This document shows, piece after piece, positions 17,533 through 28,158 of a stretch of DNA of 64,000 nucleotides. The first letter of the stretch is position 1; every line of letters starts with the position of its first letter. The notes beneath the pieces were generated by a model, which saw nothing but the letters and a program-made list of their open reading frames with translations, was not told the DNA's origin and searched no databases. This stretch comes from Vicinamibacterales bacterium (GTDB lineage Bacteria > Acidobacteriota > Vicinamibacteria > Vicinamibacterales > UBA8438). The position numbers and the translations under genes were made by a program. The stretch is from positions 62,001 to 126,000 of the forward strand of contig CATQHX010000073.1 in the NCBI GenBank assembly GCA_958296065.1, in the 5' to 3' direction.

Positions 17533-19341
17533 TCAGGGAGCCGGCAGGGCGAACACGAAGAGGTTGTTCCCCGCACTCGGCCGCAGCTCCGGCGTCAGCC
17601 CGGTGAAGTGCGACGACGTCCCCCCGGAGCCCGTGCTCACCGCCACGAACTGGCGCCCGTCGACGGCGTAGGTGATCGGGAAGCCCGTTACGGCCGACCC
17701 CAGATTGATCTCCCACAGCACCTCGCCCGTCTCCTGGTCGAAGGCCCGGAACCGGCCGTTGACGTCGCCGCCGAAGACGAGCCCGCCGCCCGTGGCCACG
17801 AGCGACATCGTCGCCGCGCGCTGCTCGTGGAGCCACGTCGTGGTCCCGGTCTCGGCCGAGATCGCCCGCACTGTGCCGGCATTCTCCGTGCCGGGGGCGA
17901 GCTGGTGGCGGTAGGCGATGGCGTACAGCTCCGAGCGGCTCTCGTTGCGCTCGGCGGGCGGCGCATCCTCGGGGAACACCCGCGTCGCCAGCATGCGCGC
18001 GCAGGTGTTGCGCAGGGGCATGTACATCGTATTGGTCAGCGGGCTGTAGGCGCCGGCCTCCCAGTCCTTGCCGCCGTTCCAGGTCGGGCAGGCGAAGACC
18101 TGCTGCCCCACCGCGGTAAAGGTGACCTCGGCGTTCTCGGTCACCGCGCCGGTCGCCCCGTCGATGCCGCTGATGACGTTCTGGAGCACCGTCGGCGTGG
18201 CCCACAGGAACTCACCCGTCGCACGGTCGAGGGTGTAGACGACCCCGGTCTTGCCGGGGATGCCGGTGACGACCTGGCGCGTCTCGCCGGCCTGCAGCCG
18301 CGGGTTGATCCAGCTCACCTGCGAGGGGTCGGGGGCCACCGCGGTGTCGACGAGGATGCGCTCGAAAGGATGGTCGAGGTCCCAGTGGTCGTTGAGGTGC
18401 TGGTAGTACCACCGGATCTCGCCGGTGTCGCCGTCGAGGGCCAGCGTCGAGTTGTGGTAGAGGTGCTGGTTGTCGACCCCGCCGAGCATGAACTTGGGTG
18501 CGGGGGAGGTGACCGACGTCCCCACGTAGACCAGATTCAGCGCCGGGTCGTAGCTCGGAACCATCCATGCGCCGACGTGGGAGCGCTCCTCGAACGGCAC
18601 GCCGCCCCAGCTCTCGTCCCCCGGCTCGCCGGGACCCGGAATCAGCCGCCGCCGCCACACCTCGGCCCCCGTCAAGGCGTCGTGCGCGACGACCACGCAC
18701 GCCTCGGGCCCGCCCCGCGGCAGGCAACTGCGGCCGGAGATGGCCTTCCCGCCGGCAATGATGGGTCCCGCGCCCTGCATGGCCGCATTCTCGTGGTAGT
18801 CGAGGACCTGCGTTTCCCACACCATCTCGCCCGTCTCGGCGTCGAGAGCGAAGACGTGGGTGTCGACGCTCGTGTCGATGATGAGCCGGTCGTAGATGGC
18901 GATGTTGCGGTTGTTGGTGGTGAGCGAGCCCAGCAGGTACTCGCCGACGTCGTCCGGCACGTCGCGCCGGTGCTCCCAGATGAGGTCGCCAGTCACCGCG
19001 TCGATGGCCTGGATGACGTCGTTGGGGTTGGGCATGTAGAGCACCCCGCGGTAGGCGAGCGGCGTGCCCGACTGGAACCCCGAGGTGAGCCCCCGCGTCC
19101 AGACCATGCGCAGCTCGCCGACGTTGCCGCGGTCGATCTGATCGAGCGGGCTGTAGCCCCACCCGTCGGTCGTGCGGCGCCAGGTCAGCCAGTCGCCGTC
19201 AGCCGGCTGCTGGAGCATGGCGTCGGTGACCGGCGTGAATTCGGTCTCGGACTGCGCGTGGACCGGCGCCGCGCCGGACGCCAGCAACAGGACGGCAACC
19301 ACGACCAACCGGACGCGCTGCAATGCGGAACGGGCTCTCAT
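17533..19341 (-). CDS. PQQ-type quinoprotein dehydrogenase
   Basis: A 602-residue exported propeller enzyme without its own haem. The signal peptide ends near residue 30 (APVHAQ). The propeller starts at DWLTWRRTTDGWGYSPLDQI and holds GRSCLPRGGPEACVV, PGEPGDESWGGVP and repeated W-motifs (GEMVWET, GAEVWRR, GEVLWEI). The reading frame stays open far upstream into the next gene, but the ATG at 19341 follows AGGAG and begins the signal peptide. With the cytochrome gene downstream it forms a likely two-gene electron-transfer unit. The substrate is unknown. Confidence 0.87.
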   Translation of the reverse strand: MRARSALQRVRLVVVAVLLLASGAAPVHAQSETEFTPVTDAMLQQPADGDWLTWRRTTDGWGYSPLDQIDRGNVGELRMVWTRGLTSGFQSGTPLAYRGVLYMPNPNDVIQAIDAVTGDLIWEHRRDVPDDVGEYLLGSLTTNNRNIAIYDRLIIDTSVDTHVFALDAETGEMVWETQVLDYHENAAMQGAGPIIAGGKAISGRSCLPRGGPEACVVVAHDALTGAEVWRRRLIPGPGEPGDESWGGVPFEERSHVGAWMVPSYDPALNLVYVGTSVTSPAPKFMLGGVDNQHLYHNSTLALDGDTGEIRWYYQHLNDHWDLDHPFERILVDTAVAPDPSQVSWINPRLQAGETRQVVTGIPGKTGVVYTLDRATGEFLWATPTVLQNVISGIDGATGAVTENAEVTFTAVGQQVFACPTWNGGKDWEAGAYSPLTNTMYMPLRNTCARMLATRVFPEDAPPAERNESRSELYAIAYRHQLAPGTENAGTVRAISAETGTTTWLHEQRAATMSLVATGGGLVFGGDVNGRFRAFDQETGEVLWEINLGSAVTGFPITYAVDGRQFVAVSTGSGGTSSHFTGLTPELRPSAGNNLFVFALPAP

Positions 19342-19475
19342 CTGCGACTCCTGTTCTCTCAGTCCACGACTGTTGCGCCATGGACGACGCACGTCGCGCG
19401 TGACGATTCGATGCTCACCCCAAGGCTCACCGACGTCGAAGCTCCGAACGGCGTCGACCGCGGCGACCACGCCGA

Positions 19476-22037
19476 TCAGAGCGCCTCCAGAGCCCGCCGC
19501 TGCCGCTCCAGGCGCGACGCGCGCTCCCGGGCGAAGCGGGCGATGCCCCGGAAGATCGACTCCTCGTCGAGATTGGCCTCGGTGATGACGTCGGGCTCGG
19601 TGCCCCCGCTCCGCCAGCGGTCGTCGAAGTCGGCGTAGAGCGAGTACTCCTCCGTCAGGGCGCCGAGGTTCGGAATCGGCGGCACCCGCTTCGTCATCGT
19701 GCTGACCACCATGCAGTCGTACCGTGACGAGTCGGGCAACAGCCCGGCCCGGTACTCCTCCGGCTGCGCCGCGAACAGCTCGGTGCTGATCACGGACACG
19801 ATGCGCACGTTCAGCCCCTCGGCCTCCAGGCGCGGAATGACGTTGACCAGGTTCTTCGTGGAGCTCGATCCCTGCACGAAGACGGTGCCCATCGGCGGGA
19901 CACCGGCGTCGAACTCGCGGACCAGGTAGAGCCCCTTCGCCGCGGCCTTCAAGTCGCTGTCGGCGAAGGTCGACCGATCCGTCACCTCGAAGTCGGGCCG
20001 CGCGACGTGGATGACGATGATGCCGATCTCCTTGACCGCCAGCGCCCGCTGGACCGCCGCGAAGTAACCCGGGGCGACGTCGTTGTAGTCCCAGAAATAG
20101 AGGTTGACGACTTGCCCCCGGGGCAACAGCGTCCATACCTGCGGCGCGAAGATCCCGAAGTGGGTGCGCGCGTCGGCCGCCGTCTCGGGGCCGGAGTGCC
20201 CGGCCAGCACATGCAGCACCCCGAGCTCGAACGGACTGTCCTGGTTCATCTGCGAAAACACCCGGGCCGGGGTGTACATCAACGGCGTGAACGCGCCGTA
20301 GGTGCCCGAGATGCCCCAGACCCCCGCATAGCCGCCCGGAGCGGTAGAAGCGTTCTGGCTGACCAGCCCGATGATGGTCGACGCGTTGCCCGCCTCCTGG
20401 ATGGCCGCCTTGAGCCGCGTGCCGTACGGATTGTCGACCGGGTCGTAGTGACCGAGCAGGTTGGCCTTCTCGACGTTGATCGAACCGGACAGATCGGCCG
20501 CCATCGTCATGAAACGCCCGCCGGTGACGTAGTTCAGCCAGGCCCCGATCTCGCTGACGGCCCGCCGCGGCCCCTTCTTCTCGCCCGGCTCGAGGAAGAG
20601 GGCTATCCGCCGCTCGACGTCCTCGCCCGTGTGGGGGTTGTGCACCACCACGTCCCGCGGCTCGGTCGGCAGGTTCTCCACTCTGAGACGCTCGTCGACG
20701 AACGGGTTCGCGGTCGGGTCGATGCGCAGCGACACCGACCGGTCGAGCGTTCCCGCGATGTCGAGCACCCGCTCGGCGATCCACTCGCGCAGCCCCTCGC
20801 GCCGCTCCAATAGCGACATCACCGCGTCGACGTTGGTCTTGAACTGGATCAGGCGTTCGGGCTCGGTCGCCGGAACCCCGTCGCGAATGCCCTCGAACCG
20901 CACCCCGTAGGCCTGCTCGAACGACTCGGCCAGGCCGACGAAGTAGTCGCCATTCATCTTGAACGCGTAGGGATGCGACGGATAGCCGACGATCTGCTCG
21001 CGTCCGTTGATCCGCCCGTCGCGGGCCGCCGGCCACCAGCCCTTGACGGTGGGGCCGACGAGAATCATCGGCCGCCGGTCGTCGGCCGGCCATTCCTCCA
21101 TCGCCTTGAACGCGGCAAGGACCTGGTCCAGGTCGTTCCCGTTCTCGACGGTGAAGACGTTCCAGCCCCACGACACCCACTGCTGCGCGATGTCGTAGTC
21201 CTCGTAGCGCGGCTTGACCACGCCGCCGATCAGGCTGTCGTCGATCCCCGCGTTGTTCTGCGACAGCAGTACCCGGAGCCGCTTCCCCACCTGCTGGGCC
21301 AGGGCGATGTTCTTCAGCTCCTGCGCATGCCCCTCGGTCAGCGCAAACTCCCCTTCGAGGGCCATCACCTTCAGTCCCGGCGGCGCGCCGACATAGTCCC
21401 AGAACAGCGCCTTGCCCGCGGCCGTCGCTATGCCGATGCCGGAAGGACCGCCATTGACGTCGTTCGTCGCGTCGATCGACTCGGCATGCCCCGACAGGGC
21501 GCGGATGCCGCGGCCCTTCGCGTCGGCGAACAGGGGGTGATCGGCGAGGCCGTTCTCCTCCAGCAGCGTGGCCAGCGCACCGGCCCCGCGGCGGAACCCC
21601 AGCGCGTCTATCGGCAGCATCGCGACCCCGGGATCGCACGCGAAACGCGCATCGCCGGTCGCCTCGTGCTGCCGCCGCAGCGCCTCGTACAGGATGATCC
21701 AGAGCGCGTAGCAGGTCGGTATGCAGTGCCCGCCCGCGAGCATGAACTTGTCGGCGTAGGCGAACTTGGGCTCGCGCAGGTCGTAGCGCAGCCCGCCCAG
21801 CGCCGGGCCGGCCAGGTGGCAGGCGACGTTGTAGGGCGTGTACGCCAGCGGACCGCCAAAGTGCCCGGTCTGGGCATAGTTGCCCATCAGGCACAGGCTC
21901 ATCGCGGTCATGAAGGCCACGTCGTCGAACCGTTCCCGGTCGTAGTCGGGAAGCTCGACCGCGTGGGCCTCGCGCCGGTCCGCCGCCGAGACGGTGTGGA
22001 GCGTGACAGCTTGCGAAACGGGAACGTGTGTGGTCAT
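19476..22037 (-). CDS. Large transketolase-like enzyme
   Basis: An 853-residue thiamine-diphosphate enzyme with the three transketolase parts: a cofactor-binding N-terminal domain ([66 protein letters not shown]), a pyrimidine-binding middle domain from about 480 ([40 protein letters not shown]) and a C-terminal domain. Standard transketolases have about 660 residues and a GDGE cofactor motif; here it reads EGEF and the protein is longer, so it is a divergent branch whose substrates may differ from the pentose pathway. It is a single gene, upstream of the quinoprotein on the same strand. Confidence 0.8.
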   Translation of the reverse strand: MTTHVPVSQAVTLHTVSAADRREAHAVELPDYDRERFDDVAFMTAMSLCLMGNYAQTGHFGGPLAYTPYNVACHLAGPALGGLRYDLREPKFAYADKFMLAGGHCIPTCYALWIILYEALRRQHEATGDARFACDPGVAMLPIDALGFRRGAGALATLLEENGLADHPLFADAKGRGIRALSGHAESIDATNDVNGGPSGIGIATAAGKALFWDYVGAPPGLKVMALEGEFALTEGHAQELKNIALAQQVGKRLRVLLSQNNAGIDDSLIGGVVKPRYEDYDIAQQWVSWGWNVFTVENGNDLDQVLAAFKAMEEWPADDRRPMILVGPTVKGWWPAARDGRINGREQIVGYPSHPYAFKMNGDYFVGLAESFEQAYGVRFEGIRDGVPATEPERLIQFKTNVDAVMSLLERREGLREWIAERVLDIAGTLDRSVSLRIDPTANPFVDERLRVENLPTEPRDVVVHNPHTGEDVERRIALFLEPGEKKGPRRAVSEIGAWLNYVTGGRFMTMAADLSGSINVEKANLLGHYDPVDNPYGTRLKAAIQEAGNASTIIGLVSQNASTAPGGYAGVWGISGTYGAFTPLMYTPARVFSQMNQDSPFELGVLHVLAGHSGPETAADARTHFGIFAPQVWTLLPRGQVVNLYFWDYNDVAPGYFAAVQRALAVKEIGIIVIHVARPDFEVTDRSTFADSDLKAAAKGLYLVREFDAGVPPMGTVFVQGSSSTKNLVNVIPRLEAEGLNVRIVSVISTELFAAQPEEYRAGLLPDSSRYDCMVVSTMTKRVPPIPNLGALTEEYSLYADFDDRWRSGGTEPDVITEANLDEESIFRGIARFARERASRLERQRRALEAL

Positions 22038-22178
22038 GGGCGTGCGATCTCGGAACCGGCTTCGGATCGGCCGGGCAGGAATTGCATACTACACGCCGGC
22101 GGACGCGGTGTCAGCCCGCGGCGGGGCGGCGGCACTCCGCGACAAGGCCGCAGGAGCATGAACGGAGACAAACGAGTC

Positions 22179-22937
22179 ATGGACTTCAACGACAGAGCCG
22201 TGCTGGTTACCGGCGCATCGCGGGGCATCGGACGCGCAATCGCCCGCCAGTTCGCCGCTCGCGGCGCGCGGGTGGCGGTCCACTACCGGGAGGGTCGCGC
22301 GGCGGCCGAGGAGACGCTGGCGGCGCTGTCCGGAGGTCCGCACCTGGTCGTCCAGGCCGACGTCGCGGACGCCGACGCCGTCGAACGGATGGTCGATGCG
22401 GTGGTCGATGACCTGGGCCGCATCGACGTCCTGGTGAACAACGCCGGGATCTACGAGGCGCACCCGCCTGCCACCGCATCCTACGCGGCGTGGCAGGCGG
22501 GCTGGCGGCGGACCATCGAAACGAATCTGATCGGCGCCGCCAACGCCGCATACTGCGCCGCCCGCCATATGCTTCGTCTGGGGGGCGGGCGCATCGTCAA
22601 CGTCTCCTCCCGCGGCGCGTTCCGGGGCGAGCCCGACGCGCCCGCCTACGGCGCCAGCAAGGCGGGCATGAACGCGATGAGCCAGTCGCTGGCCCTGGCG
22701 CTCGCGCCCCACGGCATCTTCGTCGGCACGGTCGCACCCGGCTTCGTCACCACCGACCGGGTGGCATACCGGCTGGACGGCCCCGAGGGAGAGGGCATCC
22801 GGCGGCAGAGCCCGCTCGGCCGCGTGGCCACGCCGGACGAGGTGGCCTACGCGGTGGCCTTTCTGGCTTCCGAGGGAGCGGAGTTCACCACCGGAACGAT
22901 CATCGACGTCAACGGGGCGTCGTACCTGCGGTCGTGA
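22179..22937 (+). CDS. SDR family oxidoreductase
   Basis: A 252-residue classical short-chain dehydrogenase/reductase. The NAD(P) motif is [13 protein letters not shown] at the N-terminus. NNAGIYE follows near 85. The catalytic Ser is in [10 protein letters not shown] and the Tyr and Lys in AYGASKAG. The end holds the usual [20 protein letters not shown] segment. Closest in form to 3-oxoacyl-ACP reductase and similar enzymes; the substrate is not evident. An in-frame ATG at 22158 is possible, but its AGGAG is only one base away, so the ATG at 22179 with GGAG eleven bases before it is preferred. It diverges from the transketolase gene. Confidence 0.88.
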   Translation: MDFNDRAVLVTGASRGIGRAIARQFAARGARVAVHYREGRAAAEETLAALSGGPHLVVQADVADADAVERMVDAVVDDLGRIDVLVNNAGIYEAHPPATASYAAWQAGWRRTIETNLIGAANAAYCAARHMLRLGGGRIVNVSSRGAFRGEPDAPAYGASKAGMNAMSQSLALALAPHGIFVGTVAPGFVTTDRVAYRLDGPEGEGIRRQSPLGRVATPDEVAYAVAFLASEGAEFTTGTIIDVNGASYLRS

Positions 22938-23018
22938 CGGAAGCAGGCTTCGGCACGTTGCCCGGAAGCGAACCCGGCCAGGACGCCGCACCGGAAGAAA
23001 TCCAGAAGCGCACGCCGG

Positions 23019-25163
23019 TCACGACCGCCGGCGCACGGTCACCGGCAAGCCGTTGAAAGCGGCGTTGCCGCTCAGCGTATCCAGGTGCCGCTCGCTCGTC
23101 ACGTCGTTCGCGCTGACGCCGGCGTGCAGCCGAGCGACGCGCAGTCGGACGCCGTCGCGGTCGTGTCCCCAGCCGTGCGGCAGGCTGACGACGCCGGGCC
23201 GAATCGCGCCAATCACCTCGACGGCGACGGTTACCGTGCCGGCCTCCGATTCGAGCACCGCGAGATCGCCGTCAAGGAGCTGGCGGGGCGCGGCGTCGTC
23301 GGGATGCACGAGCAGCACGCAGCGGTCGGCCCCCTTCACCAGGCGCGGGCTGTTGTGCATCCAGGAATTGTTGCTCCGCAACTGGCGTCTCCCGATCAGC
23401 ACCAGGCCGTCCGGTGCGCCGCGGTCCTCCTCGGCGCGGAGCTTGTCGCGCGCCTCGCGGAGGAAGTCCTCCGGGGCGATGTCGATCCTGCCGTCCGCCG
23501 TGGCGATGCTGGCGGCGACGCGGCCCGGCTGGAGTGGACCCAGGTCGACCCCGTGCGGCGCGGCGCGCAGCCGGGCAAGCGTCAAGCGATAGGGACCGAA
23601 CCGCAGCAGCAGGTCCAGGATCCGTTCCGGGCGCAACGCTGCCGCGGCCCGGATGACCAGCCACCGGAGCGGGCGCGGCGCGAGCGCACGCCCCCCCAGC
23701 TCCACCAGGATCTCCCAGTCGTGTCGCTGCTCGCCGGTCCGCGGGATGACGGCGTCCGCATACTTCGCCACGTTCCGCACCGCGAAGGAGCCCAGGGCCA
23801 GCGGGTAGTGCGGGCGCGCGAGCGGCGGGGCCGGCGGCAGCAGCACGTGGGCATGCCGCGTCGTCTCGTTGAGGTACGGGTCGATCGCCACCACGTGCTC
23901 GAGGGATCCGAGCGCCCGGTCGAGCCGGCGTCCGTTCGGGGCCGACAGCACCGGATTGCCGGCCACGGTGATCAGCGCCCGCACCGACCCGGGACCGGCG
24001 TGCTCAATCTCGTCCGCCAGGCCTGCGACCGGCAGCTCGCCGCTGAATTCCGGCAGGCGGCGAGCGGTGCTACGCCAGCGGTCGAAGGTGCCACGCCAGC
24101 CCAGTCGGCCGAGAATGCCCACGGCGTCCACGGCGGGCGTCGGCAGCAGCACGCCGCCGACCTCGTCGAGGCGTCCGGTCACGAGGTTGAGCGCCTGCAG
24201 CAGCCACGCGGCGAGCGTGCCGTAACGCTGCGTGCAGAGCCCTACGCGGCCGTAGCACGCCGCCCGCCGGGCATGCGCGAACGCGGCCGCGAGCCGGCGT
24301 ATGGCCTCCGGGGCGATTCCGGTGCGCCCGGCCACGCGTTCGGGCGGCAGGTCGCGGACGAACGCAGTCAGCGCGTCGAGGCGCTTCACGCGGCCGGCGA
24401 ACCGGCCGAGGCGCATCCATCCCTCGGTGGCGATCACGTGCAACATGCCCGCGAGCAGCAGCGCGTCGGCACCCGGCCGGATCGCGAGATGCTCGTCGGC
24501 GACCGCGGCCGTCTGTGTGCGGCGCGGATCGACCACGACCACCCGCCCGCCGCGCTGCCGGATGCCGCCCAGGCGCCGGCGCATGTCGGGGGCGCTCATC
24601 AGGCTCCCGTTGGACACGACCGGGTTCGCACCCATGATCAGAAAGAAGTCGGTCCGGTCGACGTCCGGCACCGGAATCAGGCCCAGGTGCCCGAACATGC
24701 GCAGGGCGGCGAGCATCTGCGGGAGCTGATCGGTCGAGCTCGCCGAGTAGACGTTGCGTGTCCCGAACGCCCGTCTGAAGGCGAGTCCGTGGGTCAGCAG
24801 TCCGAGGTTGTGGGCGACAGGATTGCCGTAGTAGAGCGCCACGGCGTCGCGGCCGTGTCGGCGGCGGACACGGTCCAGACCGGCGGCGGCACGTTCCAGC
24901 GCCTCGTCCCAGGAGGCTTCGCGCCACTCCGCCCCGGCCCGAATCAGCGGCGTTCGAATGCGATCCGGGTCGTCGTGCAGATCGGCCAGCGCAGCAGCTT
25001 TCGGGCAGATGTAGCCGCGGCTGAACGGGTCGTCGGGATCGCCCCGAACCTCCCGGATGCGCCGGCCGTCGACCTCGACCAGCACTCCGCACAGCGCCTC
25101 GCAGAGTGGACAGGTGGCGATGCGCTGCTCCCGCTGCTCGGTCCGGCAGGGCTCGGCGCGCAT
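23019..25163 (-). CDS. Molybdopterin-dependent oxidoreductase
   Basis: A 714-residue enzyme of the DMSO reductase superfamily. The N-terminal 4Fe-4S motif is CPLCEALC with a fourth Cys in GYICPK. Cofactor-binding marks follow: YYGNPVAHNLGLLTHG, GANPVVSNGSLMSAPDMRRR, VVVVDPRRTQTAAVAD and IRPGADALLLAGMLHVI. The C-terminal domain holds LRSNNSWMHNSPRLVKG and SLPHGWGHDRDGVRL. There is no signal peptide, so it is probably cytosolic. The residue near the metal (YSASSTDQLPQ) is not the Cys or Sec of formate dehydrogenases. No other subunit lies beside it. The stop of the upstream gene is 16 bases away, suggesting one transcript. Confidence 0.87.
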   Translation of the reverse strand: MRAEPCRTEQREQRIATCPLCEALCGVLVEVDGRRIREVRGDPDDPFSRGYICPKAAALADLHDDPDRIRTPLIRAGAEWREASWDEALERAAAGLDRVRRRHGRDAVALYYGNPVAHNLGLLTHGLAFRRAFGTRNVYSASSTDQLPQMLAALRMFGHLGLIPVPDVDRTDFFLIMGANPVVSNGSLMSAPDMRRRLGGIRQRGGRVVVVDPRRTQTAAVADEHLAIRPGADALLLAGMLHVIATEGWMRLGRFAGRVKRLDALTAFVRDLPPERVAGRTGIAPEAIRRLAAAFAHARRAACYGRVGLCTQRYGTLAAWLLQALNLVTGRLDEVGGVLLPTPAVDAVGILGRLGWRGTFDRWRSTARRLPEFSGELPVAGLADEIEHAGPGSVRALITVAGNPVLSAPNGRRLDRALGSLEHVVAIDPYLNETTRHAHVLLPPAPPLARPHYPLALGSFAVRNVAKYADAVIPRTGEQRHDWEILVELGGRALAPRPLRWLVIRAAAALRPERILDLLLRFGPYRLTLARLRAAPHGVDLGPLQPGRVAASIATADGRIDIAPEDFLREARDKLRAEEDRGAPDGLVLIGRRQLRSNNSWMHNSPRLVKGADRCVLLVHPDDAAPRQLLDGDLAVLESEAGTVTVAVEVIGAIRPGVVSLPHGWGHDRDGVRLRVARLHAGVSANDVTSERHLDTLSGNAAFNGLPVTVRRRS

Positions 25164-25179
25164 ACTGTCGCGAGAACGA

Positions 25180-25950
25180 TCAGGGACCGTCGTCGACCTC
25201 CGCCGCCGCCCTGAAGCTGACGTCGGGCAGGTACTGCACGAGCCACTGCTCGCTGCTCTGCACGACGCCGGAGAGCTTCCCCAGGACCTTTTGCGCGCCC
25301 TCGGCCCCGAGGGCGCGTGCCAGCGGCGAGCCCTGGTCGAGCGCCGCGAAATCGGGAACGTGGAAGAAGTGCACGTAGCCGCTCTCGCCGCCGAAGGTCA
25401 GGGCGCCGGAAGTATGGTGCATCTCCGCCTCCTCGAAGTGCGGCAGCACGTCCTCGGCCATGACCCGCAGGTAGTCCTGCTCGCGGCCCACCGCGACCGC
25501 GACCAGTTGCACGATCGTCAGGGATGGATCGACGCCGTCCGGGAGCGGGTTGTCGAGTCCCGGCGTGGTGCGGAGCGCGTAAGTCGTGCGACTGGTAATG
25601 ACACCCCGGATGCGGCTGACGATGGCGGCGCGTCCGACCTCCGCATCGGGAGCGCGATCGTAACGGGCGAAGTTCGCGAGCGGACTCGTGACCATGAACC
25701 GGTAGGTATCGCCGAAAACGGCGGTCCGGCTGACGCTGCGCCAGGGCAGGCCCGCCTCGCCGTCGAGGGCCGAGAGCTCGCGTTGCGCGGCCACGAACTC
25801 GTCGACGCGGCCGGGATCGACCCCGACGATGGTCATCTCGATCCAGGGCGACGCCTCCTGCGCCCACGCGGACGGTACGACACCCACGAGCATCAGCGCG
25901 AGGAGCAACCCACGGCCCCGCGCGTACCCTTGCACTCGTGAGTGCCCCAT
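25180..25950 (-). CDS. Exported protein of unknown function
   Basis: A protein of about 256 residues with a signal peptide (GLLLALMLVGVVPSAWAQ) when started at the ATG at 25950; the frame is open to 26079, but the extra codons are not export-like. The mature part begins IEMTIVGVDPGRVDEFVAAQ and repeats a similar ferredoxin-like pattern later (IVQLVAVAVGREQDYLRVMA, ending near FEEAEMHHTS). Two such halves suggest a dimeric alpha-beta barrel fold, as in small monooxygenase-like or haem-binding proteins. This is a guess from pattern. It is probably co-transcribed with the molybdopterin oxidoreductase 16 bases downstream. Confidence 0.6.
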   Translation of the reverse strand: MGHSRVQGYARGRGLLLALMLVGVVPSAWAQEASPWIEMTIVGVDPGRVDEFVAAQRELSALDGEAGLPWRSVSRTAVFGDTYRFMVTSPLANFARYDRAPDAEVGRAAIVSRIRGVITSRTTYALRTTPGLDNPLPDGVDPSLTIVQLVAVAVGREQDYLRVMAEDVLPHFEEAEMHHTSGALTFGGESGYVHFFHVPDFAALDQGSPLARALGAEGAQKVLGKLSGVVQSSEQWLVQYLPDVSFRAAAEVDDGP

Positions 25951-26180
25951 CCGGGCACATTTGAGACATCCGATCAAGGCCTTGATGACTTCCGCAATCA
26001 TGAGACACCCGTTCCGGTGGTCGAGAACCGCAAGTATCACACGAACCCCGTCCCGCCTGCCGCGATCGGCACAGCCCATCCCGAACGCCTGCGCGAGGGC
26101 CCGGAAGTCGCGGTGATCGTGCCGGACGCGGCCGGCGCCGCGATCGACCGACTGTGAGTCGGTTCAAGCGAGAGCGGGAC

Positions 26181-28049
26181 TCAGCACGTCACGCAGTTGT
26201 GGTTGTTCTTCGAGCCGAGGCTCTCCAGCAGCGCCACCGTCTCCGGTATCGGCGAGACGCGCTGGACCGGACCGTTGGCCATGTCGGCGGTGGTCTGGCC
26301 CCGCCGGCTGACGGCGGTGACGTCGCCGCCCTGCTCGACCAGATACAGGATGAGCTCGTCGTCGCCGCGCGCGGCGGCGTGGTGGATGGCGTTGTAGCCG
26401 TTGTGATCCCGCTGGTTGACGTCGGCGCCCAGCCCGACGAGGTACTCGATGGTCGCCAGCCAGGCATCCGGCGCGTGCCGGTGAGCGTTGCCGGCGAAGC
26501 CCTCGCCATAGCCCACCCCGGAGGCCGCGTGGATCGGGTACACCCCCGGGTCGCCTGCCTTGTACGGTGGAAGCCCGGAAGGATCCGGCCCCATCGTCGT
26601 CAGGTCGGTCGCCACCCAGAGGCCGGGGGCGGCCGGCAGTGCCGCGAACGGATCAGGCCCTTCGTCGTTCTGCGCGGTGGTGCCGCCCCGCGCACGGCGC
26701 GGCGGCGGGGCCTTGGTCGGGATGTGCGGATCGGCGCCGTGCTCGACCAGCAGCCGCATCGCCGGCAGATCCGTCGCATAGGCCGCGCGCCAGAAGGCGG
26801 TCGCCCCCTCGGTGTCGACGAGGCCGCAGTTCCGGTTGCCGCACCCACTGTAGACCATGTACCAGGGATGCCGCGTCAGGCGCGCGTCGGGGTCCGCCCC
26901 GGCCGCGAGCAGCGCCAGCATGACGTCCAGATACGTCGCCTGCTGGAAGCCGTGCTGCTGCGGTTGCGGGAACCGGGTGCGCGGCTGCCATTCAGCGTTG
27001 ACTGTCGCCCACAGCGGCGTCACCCCGTTGAGACTCGAGGCGAGGTCGGGATCCGCACCGCGTTCGATGAGCATCAGGGCCAGATCGAATTGCGCGTTGA
27101 TCGTGGCCATCAGCAGCGGACTCGTGCCGTCGCCCGCCGAAACCTGGTCGACGTCGGCCCCGCCGTCCAGCAGCGCCGCCGCCGCGTCCTGGTACCCCTG
27201 CCGCACCGCGTGCAGCAGCGCCGTCAGCCCGCCCTGGGTCTCGATGGCCGGCGGCCGCGCGTCGGAATCCTCCTCCGTTTCCGGGATTTCCCCGGAGAGG
27301 TAGCGCTCGCGACCCGCCAATACGGCGGCTTGAACCTGGGTGGGTGTCGCCCGAACGTCGCCCGCCTCGAAGGCCTCCAGCACGCTGCGTTGCCGCCGCT
27401 GGGCCTCGTCGGCGAGCCAGCGGTCGGCGACGAGGTCGACCGCCTTCGAGGTGACATCGGGATCTGCTCCGCGAGCGAGCAGCGTACGGATGGCGTCGAC
27501 GCGGTCGCGCGCTGCCGCGAACATGAGCGGCGTCTGGCTCCACGCTTTCTCTCGAACGTCGATCTCGGCCCCGTGGTCGAGCAAAGCGGCTATCGCCGTG
27601 ACGCTGCCGGACGCCGCGGCCAGGTGCAGCGGCGTCACGCCGCTGGTGCTCGTCGTCGCCATGACGTTCGCACCCGAGGCAACGAGCAGTTCGGCGACCG
27701 CGGCATGTCCCGCGCTGCTCGCCACGTGCAGCGGCATGTACTGACCGATGCGCGTCACCCCATCCACCCTGGCGCCAGCCTGAATCAGCGCTCCGGCCAT
27801 CGTCGCGTCGCCGCGCTCGGCGGCCCAGTGCAGCGCCGACATGCCGTCTCCGTGGGCGGCGTTGGCGTCCTCCCCTCGTGCGAGGAGGGACCGGACTGCA
27901 TCGATGTCGCCCGAGCGCGCGGCGTCGGCCACCGGTGTGGCCGTGGGTGCGGCCGAGAGCGCGGTACCGAGGACGAGACTCGCGGCAACCGCGACCAGCA
28001 GAGCGGCATCCGCGATGCCCGTGCGGCTCGATGTCGGTATCAGTTGCAC
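26181..28049 (-). CDS. Exported ankyrin-repeat protein
   Basis: A 622-residue protein of ankyrin repeats after a signal peptide (ALLVAVAASLVLGTALSAAP). Repeats run from about residue 38 (DIDAVRSLLARGEDANAAHG, ALHWAAERGDATMAGALI, TPLHLAAASGSVTAIAALL) to about 590 (NGYNAIHHAAARGDDELILY). The GTG at 28049 has a GGGAGGG site and fits the signal peptide; the frame is open to 28187 but would overlap the upstream gene. The protein ends with a short Cys tail (NHNCVTC). It is the third gene of an operon with the DUF1592 and DUF1552 genes and may hold that secreted complex together. Confidence 0.82.
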   Translation of the reverse strand: MQLIPTSSRTGIADAALLVAVAASLVLGTALSAAPTATPVADAARSGDIDAVRSLLARGEDANAAHGDGMSALHWAAERGDATMAGALIQAGARVDGVTRIGQYMPLHVASSAGHAAVAELLVASGANVMATTSTSGVTPLHLAAASGSVTAIAALLDHGAEIDVREKAWSQTPLMFAAARDRVDAIRTLLARGADPDVTSKAVDLVADRWLADEAQRRQRSVLEAFEAGDVRATPTQVQAAVLAGRERYLSGEIPETEEDSDARPPAIETQGGLTALLHAVRQGYQDAAAALLDGGADVDQVSAGDGTSPLLMATINAQFDLALMLIERGADPDLASSLNGVTPLWATVNAEWQPRTRFPQPQQHGFQQATYLDVMLALLAAGADPDARLTRHPWYMVYSGCGNRNCGLVDTEGATAFWRAAYATDLPAMRLLVEHGADPHIPTKAPPPRRARGGTTAQNDEGPDPFAALPAAPGLWVATDLTTMGPDPSGLPPYKAGDPGVYPIHAASGVGYGEGFAGNAHRHAPDAWLATIEYLVGLGADVNQRDHNGYNAIHHAAARGDDELILYLVEQGGDVTAVSRRGQTTADMANGPVQRVSPIPETVALLESLGSKNNHNCVTC

Positions 28050-28158
28050 CGTCCCTCCCCTTCCCCTGCCGCCTCTGGCCCGGCAACTGTCGCCTGCGGC
28101 TCCGGTTTGCCGGCGACCGACCCTCGCCGGGGGTAAGCCGCGTTCCACGGCGCAGATT

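Noticed and set aside
25942-26157. A 71-codon plus-strand frame between the ankyrin and exported-protein genes
   Set aside because: No domain or ribosome site; it might be a gene remnant, but nothing supports that beyond an open frame.
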